In this document: one piece after another, positions 1 to 8,403 of the stretch
Layout: each line of letters opens with the position of its first letter
Position numbering within the stretch: the first letter of the stretch is position 1
Origin: Ignavibacteriota bacterium
Lineage (GTDB): Bacteria > Bacteroidota > Ignavibacteria > Tepidaquicellales > Tepidaquicellaceae
Length of the DNA: 64,000 nucleotides
Reading direction: 5' to 3'
NCBI GenBank assembly: GCA_016218085.1
Contig: JACREY010000012.1
Coordinates: 62,001-126,000, forward strand
Notes under the pieces: model-generated
Told to the model about the DNA's origin: nothing
Seen by the model: the letters and a program-made list of their open reading frames with translations, nothing else
The model's database searches: none
Made by a program: the position numbers and the translations under genes

Positions 1-140
1 TTATATTATCTGTATTTTTGTTCTATTCTATATCTGCCGATTTCAGCAATGCCGAAAATCAGGGCTTTAAAAGCCACATACCAAAATATATTTTATATAT
101 TTTATTCCTGCTGATTACAGCGGGTATAGGATTTCAGTAA
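1..140 (+). CDS. C-terminal end of a membrane protein (partial)
   Basis: The frame starting at base 3 is open from the window edge to a TAA at 138-140 and gives the last 45 residues of a protein. After a short polar stretch, the end is strongly hydrophobic (ILYILFLLITAGIGF), as expected for a final transmembrane helix. No family can be named from so little sequence. The small gene at 179 follows on the same strand after 38 bp, so the two may be co-transcribed. The call rests only on the open frame and its hydrophobicity. Confidence 0.4.
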   Translation, partial: ILSVFLFYSISADFSNAENQGFKSHIPKYILYILFLLITAGIGFQ

Positions 141-178
141 TTCTAAATTAATTTATAATAACTTTTCGGATTTATAAT

Positions 179-577
179 ATGAAAATTGATTATTTGCAAT
201 GTAACACCTGCACACGCCTGCTTATTAAGAATGCATCTGAAAGATCGCAATTATTCCGTTATACACGAAATATCTTAAAGTATGTAATGCGCATTTGGGT
301 AATTTTAAGAAGAATAGACTTATCTAATTATATTATTAAATCACCTTATTGCAAAAATTGCAACAGGGTTTATAAAAATGCCCTTAAAGATAATTCAAAA
401 GTATTTTTAAAATTTAATAATATTATTAATCCTTATTTCGATTCTTACATTGAGAAAAAGCTTGGAAAAAGCAATATAGCCGAAGCAAAAATAAAAGCCC
501 GTGAACTCAAGCAATTGAAAGAAATATACGAGTCGGTAAATATCAATACAGATATTACCAAATGGACAAAAATATAA
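179..577 (+). CDS. Small basic protein with two CxxC zinc knuckles, unknown function
   Basis: A 132-residue protein I do not recognise. It has two CxxC pairs, C8-C11 (CNTC) and C58-C61 (CKNC), about 46 residues apart, which could bind one zinc as a split ribbon. Between them is a basic, partly hydrophobic segment (about 27-45). The C-terminal third is lysine-rich and probably helical (about 90-120). There is no signal peptide, so it is likely cytoplasmic. The upstream partial membrane protein may be in the same transcript. No clear Shine-Dalgarno precedes the ATG, which is common in this phylum. The AT content is high even for this window. Confidence 0.55.
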   Translation: MKIDYLQCNTCTRLLIKNASERSQLFRYTRNILKYVMRIWVILRRIDLSNYIIKSPYCKNCNRVYKNALKDNSKVFLKFNNIINPYFDSYIEKKLGKSNIAEAKIKARELKQLKEIYESVNINTDITKWTKI

Positions 578-580
578 TAA

Positions 581-612
581 AAAAAACCCGCCACTCTAAA
601 AGAGTGACGGGT
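581..612 (-). terminator. Rho-independent terminator of the cytochrome gene
   Basis: A 12-bp stem with one mismatch (586-597 against 601-612) closes an AAA loop. Read leftward, it is followed by six T residues (581-586), the classic form for the minus-strand cytochrome gene ending at 639. On the plus strand, what follows is not a clean T run, so it probably serves mainly the leftward transcript. Confidence 0.75.
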
Positions 613-638
613 CCGAGTATAATTTATTTATCAATAAA

Positions 639-2426
639 TTATTTAACCAATATCATCTTCTTTGTCATTGCGAAATCATTTGAAACCATTCTGTAAAAAT
701 ACACTCCGCTTGAAACGTTTTCTCCAATATCGTTTATGCCGTTCCACTTAACGCTATATGTTCCAGCGTTTAATTTCTGGTTCAGCAGGTTATAAACTTC
801 GCGGCCTGCAATATCATAAATCTTTATAGATACCAAATCATTTTTCGGAATCGAGAATCTTATTTCAGTAGACGGATTAAACGGATTCGGATAATTCTGC
901 ATAAGTTCAAAGCCCGACGGAATATTAGAAGTAATATTCTGTACGCTCACTGTCCAGATTTGCCTGTTGAACCATCTGTTCAATGTGTCAGCGAGAAGCG
1001 AATCTGTTGTTTGTCTCCAATCTGTTAAAGTAGCATCCGTACCAACACCAAGAGTTGGCACATTTCCCGTCCCCGCAGAAGTGTTCGGATTTCTGTGACA
1101 GGATACCGCACAAGTATTCAGCATACCCAAAGTAGGTGATGACACTCCAAGTTTTTGTAATGTCTTAATAGGTCTTACAATTTTGAAATTGTGTGAAGCA
1201 ATATCATATGAATTTGCAGTAACAGCTACTTTTGTCATGTGGCATTTCACGCAATTTGAGGTTCCTCCGGAGCCGTTTGTATTTGCAGGGTCGTAGGAAT
1301 GTTTTGTGTGCTGAGTAATTTTTGCAATGTTTGGGTTCCCGACGGTTCCGAATGTTGTATGGCACTGCAGGCAAAGGTCATTGTTGGCATAGCTTTTTTT
1401 CAACTGATGAGGAAACGATGTCGGTGTGTGCGGGTCGTGACACTGTGTGTAGCAATTCATGAAGTTATTATGATTCGAATAACTCATATCCTGCCATTGC
1501 TGGTGATGTTGCCTTGCTGTCATTGTATCAGGCCAAACACCCGGTCCGCCAACTGCATTGAAGAATTGTTGCCAGGGTGCAATAAAATTTGATAAAACTA
1601 AACCCGGTCTGTAAATACTGTCGACTGATTCTTTCCATGGGTATTCATAGGTTTTACCTGTGCTTGAGCTTCTGATATGACATTGACCGCATACCTCTTG
1701 TTGTCTCTGTAATCCCGCCGCTGTCATATTTTGCGGACCGAAGATATTATTTTTATTTGGTCCCGAAATATGTGTGCTGCCAGCTCCATGGCAATTTTCG
1801 CAACCTACTTTATTGCTTAATGTATCATTGCTGTTTGCCCAACCTGATAACCATGTAGTATCTGAACCTGATACCTGCTTAACAGGCTTATATCCGACCA
1901 TATGACACCCAATACAGTTTTTTTCATATGATTTTGTTCTAAAAGCATTATTTATTGCTTTCAAAGTACCGTCTGCATTGAACCAATTTCCGGGATTATA
2001 CGAAGCCCAGGCTCCGGATGAATTATCAAGATAACCCTTTAAATTCCATTGTATTGGCAGCATATAATAATTGCTTGCAATCAATACAAGGTATCTTTGT
2101 TTGTAACCGCCACCATATGTATATTTTATTTCATATGTAGCAGGAGTCCCCGAAGAGGGGTTAAGTGTTGCCTTGTATAAACCCGCATCGATTGAAAGCG
2201 ATACAGTGGCGTTTCCATAAGATGCACCCATTGACACGCTCCCGGTCCAGTTCGGTCTGAAGTTTCCCGCAACAGGATTCATATGAATTTGAGAGTGCAG
2301 AGTTGTTTTCCACTCGTTAAAATTTCCTGAGTGGCATGTGCGACAAGCCCCGGTACCAACATAATTTTGCGCATAAATACCGGTGGTTAATCCCAATAAA
2401 ACCAATACGGTAAGAATAAATTTCAT
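639..2426 (-). CDS. Octahaem c-type cytochrome with T9SS C-terminal sorting domain
   Basis: A secreted multihaem cytochrome of 595 residues. The chosen ATG (2424-2426) has a GGGGGAA ribosome site just upstream and begins directly at the signal peptide (MKFILTVLVLLGLTTGIYAQ). An ATG four codons earlier would place the ribosome site inside the gene. Eight haem sites are visible: CRTCH, CIGCH, CENCH, CGQCH, CLQCH and CVKCH, plus two wider ones, CYTQCH and CAVSCH. The last about 85 residues form a T9SS type A sorting domain (NYPNPFNPST, then GREVYNLL and a final KKMILVK). By family knowledge, such cytochromes move electrons or reduce small nitrogen or sulfur compounds. The sorting domain implies export and anchoring at the outer surface. 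The physiological substrate is unknown. No partner oxidoreductase is adjacent. Confidence 0.9.
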   Translation of the reverse strand: MKFILTVLVLLGLTTGIYAQNYVGTGACRTCHSGNFNEWKTTLHSQIHMNPVAGNFRPNWTGSVSMGASYGNATVSLSIDAGLYKATLNPSSGTPATYEIKYTYGGGYKQRYLVLIASNYYMLPIQWNLKGYLDNSSGAWASYNPGNWFNADGTLKAINNAFRTKSYEKNCIGCHMVGYKPVKQVSGSDTTWLSGWANSNDTLSNKVGCENCHGAGSTHISGPNKNNIFGPQNMTAAGLQRQQEVCGQCHIRSSSTGKTYEYPWKESVDSIYRPGLVLSNFIAPWQQFFNAVGGPGVWPDTMTARQHHQQWQDMSYSNHNNFMNCYTQCHDPHTPTSFPHQLKKSYANNDLCLQCHTTFGTVGNPNIAKITQHTKHSYDPANTNGSGGTSNCVKCHMTKVAVTANSYDIASHNFKIVRPIKTLQKLGVSSPTLGMLNTCAVSCHRNPNTSAGTGNVPTLGVGTDATLTDWRQTTDSLLADTLNRWFNRQIWTVSVQNITSNIPSGFELMQNYPNPFNPSTEIRFSIPKNDLVSIKIYDIAGREVYNLLNQKLNAGTYSVKWNGINDIGENVSSGVYFYRMVSNDFAMTKKMILVK

Positions 2427-2604
2427 TTGTTCCCCCATTTTTAATTTTTAATAATTGTTTTTTCTTGAAAGTACAAGTCCAAAATTTCTTATTAGAGCAA
2501 CCGCAAATATTATGCCAACATAACATTAATATTAAAGAAAAATCTGAAATATTTCCCGTGTAAATATAAATATTTATTACAATTTGTGGAAATTTTTCCT
2601 ACCC

Positions 2605-2660
2605 TGAGGAATTATTCCCCTGAGCATTTGTTTAAATGCTTTATGTGGAGTAATTCCTCA
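2605..2660. repeat. Nested imperfect inverted repeat
   Basis: The outer arms TGAGGAATTA (2605-2614) and TAATTCCTCA (2651-2660) match perfectly. Pairing continues inward for about five more positions with a G-T pair and one mismatch. Inside sits a second perfect hairpin, AGCATTT (2623-2629) with AAATGCT (2634-2640). It lies midway between two divergent genes, with no T run after either arm, so an operator or cruciform is likelier than a terminator. Confidence 0.6.
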
Positions 2661-2709
2661 TTACCTATATAAATTAAATGACTTGCTGTTTCATATCATT
2701 TAAACTGTA

Positions 2710-2745
2710 AAATATTTATATTTATTTTTTAAAATATAAATATTT
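2710..2745. repeat. 14-bp AT-only inverted repeat
   Basis: AAATATTTATATTT (2710-2723) is the exact reverse complement of 2732-2745, with an 8-bp spacer. A further copy of the right arm lies at 2562-2575. The right arm ends 9 bp before the ATG of the outer-membrane gene. Being AT-only, part of the symmetry could be chance, but three exact 14-mers are unlikely to be. Confidence 0.5.
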
Positions 2746-2753
2746 GCGGATAA

Positions 2754-4472
2754 ATGATTATGCCCTGCGCAAAATCCAAATCAAACAGATTTTTTGTTAC
2801 GTTTCTCCTTGTTTTTACCCTGTTTCTTTCGGGACAAAATTTACTGAAAGCGCAGGTAGAGCTTGTGCCTGTGAGCAATCCCGTTTATGACTTTTTAAAA
2901 AGAATGCAGCTTGAAGGGTATATACCGGATTACAATTCTTCTAATATCCCGGTATCAAGAGGCGAGGTAGCGGATTACCTTAAAATAGTAAAATCAAATT
3001 CGATTAATCTTGAAACAATTGATAAAAACCTCCTTGGTGATTACTATGTTGAATTCGGATATGACATTGATAAAAATCTTGATAATTCATCTTCATTCTT
3101 AGGAAAAAACAGAAACAGCAACATCTTCGAAGATAAAAAACAAAAGTACATTTTTGCGCATGCTGATTCAACGGTTGCATTTTTCTTTGACGGCAGAGGT
3201 TCTTTGTCATACAGGGGATCAACGGGTGATTCACTTGGAAATAATTCTATATCCCTTGGAGAGATTGGTTTCAGAATGCGCGGTACTTTTTTAAATATAC
3301 TCGGTTTTTATTTAAATCCATCCGGGGGAAAGAAATTATCAGGGAATAAAAAAGATGCCCTATTTGCAAGAAAATATGACACTAAACTGCACGCAAGCAG
3401 TCATTTTGGTGATGAAGGAAAGACGTTTGACTCCTTTGAGGGATATTTAAGATATCAGTCAAAATCAAGAGAGATTGCTGTTACATTGGGAAGAGAAGCG
3501 ATAAATCAAGGTTTTGGTTATACTGATAAACTGTTTTTATCAAACAATACAGTTCCTTACGATTATATCAGGCTTGATTTATCTTATAAAATATTTCATT
3601 ATAATTATCTTTACGGCCAACTGAAAGGTGATTCTCTTGGCCGAGAATTACAGTTTAAAAATATTGTTACACAAAGGCTGGATGTGAAGTTTTCTGATAA
3701 GTTCAGAATGGGATTCTGGGAATCTTTAATTATTTCAGATAATCCTTTTTATTTAACTTATTTAAATCCATTAAGTTTTATTTTCTCTGCTGATATTAAT
3801 ACCCAAGGTGAACAAACAATAAAAAATAATACTCTGTTCGGATTCGATATGGAAATTATTCCGTTCAAAAATTTATCAGTACAGGGTTCATTATTGATTG
3901 ACGATATGAATTTCTCAACCATTTACTCAAAAGATTCTTCCACAAATGATAATAAATTCGGTTATCAGGTCGGCTTGCTTTGGAATAAGGTATTTAATCT
4001 ACCTGGAATGAGTTTAGCTATGGAATACACTAAACTAAGCCCATATACTCTATCGCACCGTTTAAATAAAAGCCAATATACGCACTGGGAAATGCCATTG
4101 GGACCATCTATTTCACCAAATACAGATGAAATTGCAGCAAGACTAATTTATTATCCGTTTAAGAGACTTCGATTAGATTTAAAATTCCAGCATCAGCGCT
4201 CTGCTGAAGGACTGGAATTCGATTCAACCGGAAAATTAGTAATGAATTACGGGGGATATATTTACAGAGGCGACGGTGAATTATTAAATTATAATTATTT
4301 TCTCAACGGAAACCGGATTAATCGCGATATTTTAACTATGAATTTAGTATTTGAACCGGTAAGGCAATATTTTCTTGAATTCTATTATCAGTTCAAATAC
4401 CAGAATCTTCTGTATTTAAATAAAAAGTCAAAAGACCATATTTTCTTTATGACTTTCAGGATGGATTTCTAA
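2754..4472 (+). CDS. Outer-membrane beta-barrel protein, Wzi/capsule-assembly-like
   Basis: A 572-residue exported protein. Residues 1-33 form a signal peptide ending LKAQ. Residues 34-80 (YDFLKRMQLEGYIPDYN...SRGEVADYL) resemble the periplasmic entry segment seen before barrels of the capsule-assembly Wzi family. The rest alternates polar and aromatic residues in beta-strand fashion, with many Y/F/W-G turns, and ends in phenylalanine (FFMTFRMDF), the usual end of an outer-membrane barrel. Family assignment is by general resemblance; the role in capsule or surface polymer is inferred. ATG codons exist at 2754 and 2760. It is divergent from the surface cytochrome and shares its regulatory spacer. 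An SLH-like reading of the N-terminus is also possible. Confidence 0.65.
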   Translation: MIMPCAKSKSNRFFVTFLLVFTLFLSGQNLLKAQVELVPVSNPVYDFLKRMQLEGYIPDYNSSNIPVSRGEVADYLKIVKSNSINLETIDKNLLGDYYVEFGYDIDKNLDNSSSFLGKNRNSNIFEDKKQKYIFAHADSTVAFFFDGRGSLSYRGSTGDSLGNNSISLGEIGFRMRGTFLNILGFYLNPSGGKKLSGNKKDALFARKYDTKLHASSHFGDEGKTFDSFEGYLRYQSKSREIAVTLGREAINQGFGYTDKLFLSNNTVPYDYIRLDLSYKIFHYNYLYGQLKGDSLGRELQFKNIVTQRLDVKFSDKFRMGFWESLIISDNPFYLTYLNPLSFIFSADINTQGEQTIKNNTLFGFDMEIIPFKNLSVQGSLLIDDMNFSTIYSKDSSTNDNKFGYQVGLLWNKVFNLPGMSLAMEYTKLSPYTLSHRLNKSQYTHWEMPLGPSISPNTDEIAARLIYYPFKRLRLDLKFQHQRSAEGLEFDSTGKLVMNYGGYIYRGDGELLNYNYFLNGNRINRDILTMNLVFEPVRQYFLEFYYQFKYQNLLYLNKKSKDHIFFMTFRMDF

Positions 4473-4701
4473 TTCTATCTGTAATGAATGACCGGACTGT
4501 TGATTAAATTCCTGATTTATCGGATTATGAGTCCGAGTTATTAATTGATATGTGTTTTTCTGGCTAAATTGGTTTTTCTTCGGTTAAATCTCTTAATATC
4601 CAATACTTGCTATGGTACTTAATCATTTCTTAAAATTAATGATTTTATGATGTTTTTTAATGCTTTAAATTCAGTATTTTTATGGTCAAATAAAAAACAC
4701 T

Positions 4702-5331
4702 ATGAGTATGAATACATTAAAATCAAAAATATTTTTTATATTTTTATTATTTATTTTTTCGTCCGGTTTCTACGGATGCGGATATAATTCACTCGTCAGT
4801 CTTGAAGAGAAAGTAAATTCCGCCTGGTCGCAGGTCGAAAATCAGTACCAGAGAAGGGCAGACCTTATTCCCAACCTTGTAAAAACGGTTGAAGGAGCCG
4901 CCGATTTTGAAAAAAGTGTTTTAACCGAAGTCACAGAAATGAGAAGCCGTGTCGGGCAAACGAAAATAACGGCAGAGGACCTGAACGACCCGGAAAAATT
5001 TGCAAAATACCAGAAAGCGCAGGACCAGCTTTCATCTGCACTTTCAAGATTGCTGGTTGTAACCGAAAATTATCCCCAGCTTAAATCAAATGAAAATTTC
5101 ATGCAGCTTCAGTCACAACTTGAAGGAACGGAAAACAGGATAGCCGTCGAAAGAAAAAAATTCAACGAAGCTGTTCAGGAATATAATACTGAATCCCGCT
5201 CATTTCCGACCTTGATAATGGCAAAGATTTTTGGATTTAAGGAAAAACAGTATTTCAAGGGCAAGGAAGGCTCTGACCAGGCACCCGACGTGAAATTTGA
5301 CTTTAAAAAAGAAGAAAAGAAGAACAATTAA
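4702..5331 (+). CDS. LemA family lipoprotein
   Basis: A 209-residue protein with the typical LemA pattern. An N-terminal hydrophobic segment (about 8-24) ends at GFYGCGYN, a possible lipobox that would anchor it as a lipoprotein. The LemA core follows: VNSAWSQVENQYQRRADLIPNLV at about 38-60, then long helices. The C-terminal tail is lysine-rich and disordered. LemA proteins are helical bundles of uncertain biochemical role, usually at the membrane facing outward. The start could be the ATG at 4702 or the in-frame ATG at 4708. A TPM-domain partner often follows LemA, but none is present here; the next gene is a sugar-nucleotide enzyme. Confidence 0.9.
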   Translation: MSMNTLKSKIFFIFLLFIFSSGFYGCGYNSLVSLEEKVNSAWSQVENQYQRRADLIPNLVKTVEGAADFEKSVLTEVTEMRSRVGQTKITAEDLNDPEKFAKYQKAQDQLSSALSRLLVVTENYPQLKSNENFMQLQSQLEGTENRIAVERKKFNEAVQEYNTESRSFPTLIMAKIFGFKEKQYFKGKEGSDQAPDVKFDFKKEEKKNN

Positions 5332-5333
5332 TT

Positions 5334-5375
5334 TTGATAGTTAATCATTATTCATTAATCATTAATCATTGATTA
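5334..5375. repeat. Six-unit heptanucleotide-period tract
   Basis: The spacer before the fusion gene reads as consecutive 7-mers: TTGATAG, TTAATCA, TTATTCA, TTAATCA, TTAATCA, TTGATTA. It fills almost the whole gap and ends 1 bp before the ATG at 5377. Comparable 7-bp phrasing occurs at 8309-8350, 28884-28925 and 36121-36155. Confidence 0.65.
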
Positions 5376-5376
5376 T

Positions 5377-7812
5377 ATGCAGGCTGTAATTATGGCGGGC
5401 GGGTTCGGAACAAGGCTGAGGCCTCTTACGAATAATATGCCCAAACCTATGGTTCCGGTTGTCAACAAGCCGATGCTCGAGCATCTGTTTTCTCTGCTGA
5501 AAAATCATAATATAACGGATTATATTATGCTGCTCTATTACCAGCCTGAAATTATCAAAAAACATTTCGGAGACGGAAGTAAATTCGGGGTGAACCTGCG
5601 TTATATAACTCCCGACAGGGATTACGGAACCGCAGGCGCAGTAAAGCTTTCGGAAGAATTTATAAAAGACGATTTTCTCGTAATCAGCGGAGACGTGCTT
5701 ACGAATTTCAACCTTTCCGATTTTTATAATTTTCATAAAGACAGGGATTCAGTTGCGACCATTTCGCTTTACAGTCACGAAAATCCATTGCAGTACGGAA
5801 TTATTCTTACAAATAATAATAACGAAATAGTAAGGTTTCTGGAAAAGCCCTCTTCTTCAGAGGTATTCTCCGATACTATCAACACGGGAATATATTATTT
5901 TAACAAAAAAGTTTTCAACTACATTCCGGAAGGGGAGAATTTTGATTTTTCAAAAGACCTTTTCCCTTCACTGCTCGATAATAAAATCAAAATATTCGGA
6001 TTCAACAGCAAGGGCTACTGGCGCGATGTCGGTACGCTCGAAGAATATATAAATTCAAATCTTGACGTGCTGAATAACAAGCTCGGTTATATTAATTTTG
6101 AAAAGAGCGGCTCAAACCTGATTGGCGGCGCGGCGAATATAGAATTCGGTGCCGTGATAGAAAACAGTATCATTGGCAATAATGTAACGGTTGAAAAAGG
6201 AGCAGAAATAAAGAACTCCGTAATTTGGGATAATGTTACAGTAAAAGCCAAATCAAAAGTCCTGTTCGATGTAGTCGGCCAAAACTGCACCATCGAAGAA
6301 AATACCCGCATAAACGATTTCGTGTTTATCGGAGACAACTGCCACATAGGTAAAAATGTTTTCGTCAGCTCCAGCATTAAAATCTGGGACAGAAAAAAAA
6401 TCGATAACAATTCAAAGGTTACCCGCAGCCTTATTCAGGAAGATACATTCTTCGATGAACTCTTTACAGATTCGAGAATTACCGGACTTTCGAATCTTCA
6501 GATTAATCCCGAGTTCGGAGCTAAGCTGGGCGCGGTTTACGGCGCATCCGTCGGAATGAATAAGCAGGTTTTAGTCGGCAGGGATATTGACGATATTTCC
6601 AATATGATAAAACGCTCTATCACCAGCGGCATTCTTTCAGCGGGCGTGAATGTTTCCGATTTGCAGGTTATCCCGATTCCGATTTTGAGGCAGGAGCTGA
6701 AAAACGGCGGAGGCGCAGGAGGAATATTCGTAAGAAAATCCCCATTCGATAAAGGCACTACCGATATCATATTCCTCGATAAAGACGGAAAGGATTTATC
6801 CAGCAGTAAAACTAAGGGCATAGAGAGATTATTTTTCAGTGAGGAATACCAGAGGGCAAATTATGTTGACGTAGGCACATTAAGGTTTCCCGAAAGAACG
6901 AATGTAAAATACAAAGAACATTTTCTTTCCTGCCTGGATGTAGATGCAATCAAGAAAAAGAAATTTAAGATTGTTCTCGATTACTCTTTTGGAATTGCCT
7001 CTACAATCTTTCCGAATATACTCGGAGAATTCAACTGTGAAACCGTTTCTTTATCGGCACATCTTGATAAGGATAAAATCACACGCGATGCGGATGAATT
7101 TAAAAAAGCATACGACAATTTTTCCTTTGTCGTAAAATCTCTCGGATTCGACCTCGGATTTATGATAGATGCAGGCGGTGAAAAACTATGGCTTGCAACC
7201 AACGAGGGACGTGTTTTCGATGATGACAGGTTCCTTATCATCGTTGCAAAACTTTACCTTATGACAACACCCGGTGTTAAAAAAATTGCGGTTCCGGTAC
7301 AGGCAAGCAGGGAAATTGACCTTGTTGCCGCGGAATACGGAACGGAAGTCATCAGGGTAAAAGATTCACATTACTCAATGATGTCTGCCTGCGTGGATAA
7401 GGAAGTCAAGTTTGCGGGCGGAACGCGCCGTGGAGTCTTCTTCCCGGAATTTCTATATGCTACGGACGGAATGTTTTCCATTGCAAAAATTCTTGAGATG
7501 TCCGCAAAAATTAATATGAGCATAGAGGAAGTGGATAAAATAATTCCTAAACTCCACAGAAAGAAACTTAATCTGAACTGTACACGCGAGGAAAAAGGCA
7601 GAATAATGAGAAGAGTTATGGAAGACACGATGCAGTTCAGACAGCAGTTGATAGACGGGGTAAAAATATTTTTAAACGATACAGATACCGTTCTCTGCAT
7701 TCCCGACAAAGCCCGCGACCTTGTACACCTGAACGTGGAAAGCGACTCCGGGGAAAAAGCGGAAAAAATTCTGGAAGAATACAGACAAAAAATTAAATCA
7801 ATAATAAGTTAA
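5377..7812 (+). CDS. Sugar-phosphate nucleotidyltransferase fused to a degenerate phosphohexomutase
   Basis: An 811-residue fusion. Residues 1-235 are an NDP-sugar pyrophosphorylase (MAGGFGTRLRPLTNNMPKP signature, GDVLTN metal site), making an NDP-sugar from an NTP and a sugar-1-phosphate. Residues about 245-345 are left-handed beta-helix hexapeptide repeats (IENSIIGNNVTVEKGAEI). Residues about 370-811 have the phosphoglucomutase/phosphomannomutase fold, but its signature loops are altered. The TASHNP loop reads RKSPFD near 450, keeping the serine. The DGDADR metal loop reads DAGGEK near 598. The sugar loop GEESGH is GGTRRG near 680. The terminal phosphate loop lacks RPSGTEP. The mutase half is therefore probably non-catalytic or regulatory. 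Similar two-domain mannose-1-phosphate guanylyltransferase-like proteins are known; the actual sugar is not determined. Confidence 0.88.
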   Translation: MQAVIMAGGFGTRLRPLTNNMPKPMVPVVNKPMLEHLFSLLKNHNITDYIMLLYYQPEIIKKHFGDGSKFGVNLRYITPDRDYGTAGAVKLSEEFIKDDFLVISGDVLTNFNLSDFYNFHKDRDSVATISLYSHENPLQYGIILTNNNNEIVRFLEKPSSSEVFSDTINTGIYYFNKKVFNYIPEGENFDFSKDLFPSLLDNKIKIFGFNSKGYWRDVGTLEEYINSNLDVLNNKLGYINFEKSGSNLIGGAANIEFGAVIENSIIGNNVTVEKGAEIKNSVIWDNVTVKAKSKVLFDVVGQNCTIEENTRINDFVFIGDNCHIGKNVFVSSSIKIWDRKKIDNNSKVTRSLIQEDTFFDELFTDSRITGLSNLQINPEFGAKLGAVYGASVGMNKQVLVGRDIDDISNMIKRSITSGILSAGVNVSDLQVIPIPILRQELKNGGGAGGIFVRKSPFDKGTTDIIFLDKDGKDLSSSKTKGIERLFFSEEYQRANYVDVGTLRFPERTNVKYKEHFLSCLDVDAIKKKKFKIVLDYSFGIASTIFPNILGEFNCETVSLSAHLDKDKITRDADEFKKAYDNFSFVVKSLGFDLGFMIDAGGEKLWLATNEGRVFDDDRFLIIVAKLYLMTTPGVKKIAVPVQASREIDLVAAEYGTEVIRVKDSHYSMMSACVDKEVKFAGGTRRGVFFPEFLYATDGMFSIAKILEMSAKINMSIEEVDKIIPKLHRKKLNLNCTREEKGRIMRRVMEDTMQFRQQLIDGVKIFLNDTDTVLCIPDKARDLVHLNVESDSGEKAEKILEEYRQKIKSIIS

Positions 7813-7838
7813 CAGAAAAAATTTACCAATATTTTCTT

Positions 7839-8309
7839 ATGAAAATCAGTGATATATTAACCGAAAACGTAATTGAGTTAAGGCTAGAGGCAAAAGACAA
7901 GACAGAAGCAATCAATAAAATGGTTGACCTTGCAAACGGGTCAGGAAAAATTACCGACATAGAAAAAGTAAGAACGGTTGTTTTCGAAAGAGAAAAACTC
8001 GTTTCTACGGGTGTTGGAAAGGGATTTGCAATCCCTCACGGAAAATCAGACGATATTACCGATATCGTAGCGGCTTTTGCAATTCTTGCAGAGCCGGTCG
8101 ATTTCGATTCAATAGATTCCGAAAAAGTTCAGTACATATTTTTACTTGTTGGAAAGGACAGCATGCTGAATATGCATATAAAACTTCTGAGCCGCATTTC
8201 AAGACTGATGAATAAAGATGAGTTCAGGAATAACCTGTTAAAGGCGCAGAGCAAAGAGGAATTACTTCAGTTCTTTAAAACCGAAGAGCAGAATTATCTG
8301 GACATTTAG
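7839..8309 (+). CDS. PTS EIIA component, fructose/nitrogen (PtsN) type
   Basis: A 156-residue EIIA domain of the fructose/mannitol class. The phosphorylated histidine is in the conserved GFAIPHGKSD segment (about residues 63-72). The start (MKISDILTENVIELRLEAKDKTEAI) and the NMHIKLLSRISRLM helix are also typical. It begins 26 bp after the sugar-nucleotide fusion gene, so the two are probably co-transcribed. No EIIB or EIIC transporter, HPr or EI is in the window. A regulatory PtsN-like role is therefore more likely than sugar uptake. Alternative: a stand-alone EIIA of a split system encoded elsewhere. Confidence 0.88.
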   Translation: MKISDILTENVIELRLEAKDKTEAINKMVDLANGSGKITDIEKVRTVVFEREKLVSTGVGKGFAIPHGKSDDITDIVAAFAILAEPVDFDSIDSEKVQYIFLLVGKDSMLNMHIKLLSRISRLMNKDEFRNNLLKAQSKEELLQFFKTEEQNYLDI

Positions 8310-8350
8310 TTTTCAGTGATTAGTTTTTAGTGGTTAGTTTTTTGTAGTTT
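8309..8350. repeat. Heptanucleotide-period tract after the EIIA gene
   Basis: Six successive 7-mers, each beginning GT: GTTTTCA, GTGATTA, GTTTTTA, GTGGTTA, GTTTTTT, GTAGTTT. The first unit overlaps the last base of the EIIA stop codon. The same GTGATTA unit recurs three times at 28884-28918. Confidence 0.6.
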
Positions 8351-8360
8351 ATTTTTCCCT

Positions 8361-8385
8361 CGTTCCCAAACTGAGTTTGGGAACG
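8361..8385 (+). terminator. Perfect 11-bp hairpin followed by T-rich DNA
   Basis: CGTTCCCAAAC (8361-8371) pairs perfectly with GTTTGGGAACG (8375-8385) around a TGA loop, followed by T-rich sequence on the plus strand. It could end the EIIA transcript. The CTCGTTCC...GGAACG frame is also that of a dispersed palindromic repeat, so it may be a repeat used as a terminator. Confidence 0.6.
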
Positions 8386-8403
8386 TTTGTTTTTATTTTT
8401 CCT

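Larger units (their letters stand above)
2427..2753. promoter_or_regulatory. Divergent intergenic region with stacked inverted repeats
   Basis: This 327-bp spacer separates the leftward cytochrome gene from the rightward outer-membrane gene, so it must hold promoters for both. It carries the GGGGGAA ribosome site of the cytochrome gene, a nested inverted repeat (2605-2660) and three copies of a 14-bp AT palindrome arm (2562-2575, 2710-2723, 2732-2745). No open frame in it looks coding. No consensus promoter could be assigned with confidence. Confidence 0.5.

Noticed and set aside
2427-2438. Cytochrome start four codons earlier (MGEQ)
   Set aside because: Those codons are the ribosome-binding site GGGGGAACAA; the signal peptide begins at the ATG at 2426.
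4493-4535. CGGACT...AGTCCG inverted repeat after the outer-membrane gene as a terminator
   Set aside because: Only six pairs, a loop of about 31 bases and no T run.
7839-8309. A sugar-uptake PTS at the EIIA gene
   Set aside because: No EIIB, EIIC, HPr or EI gene is nearby; a single EIIA does not make a transporter.
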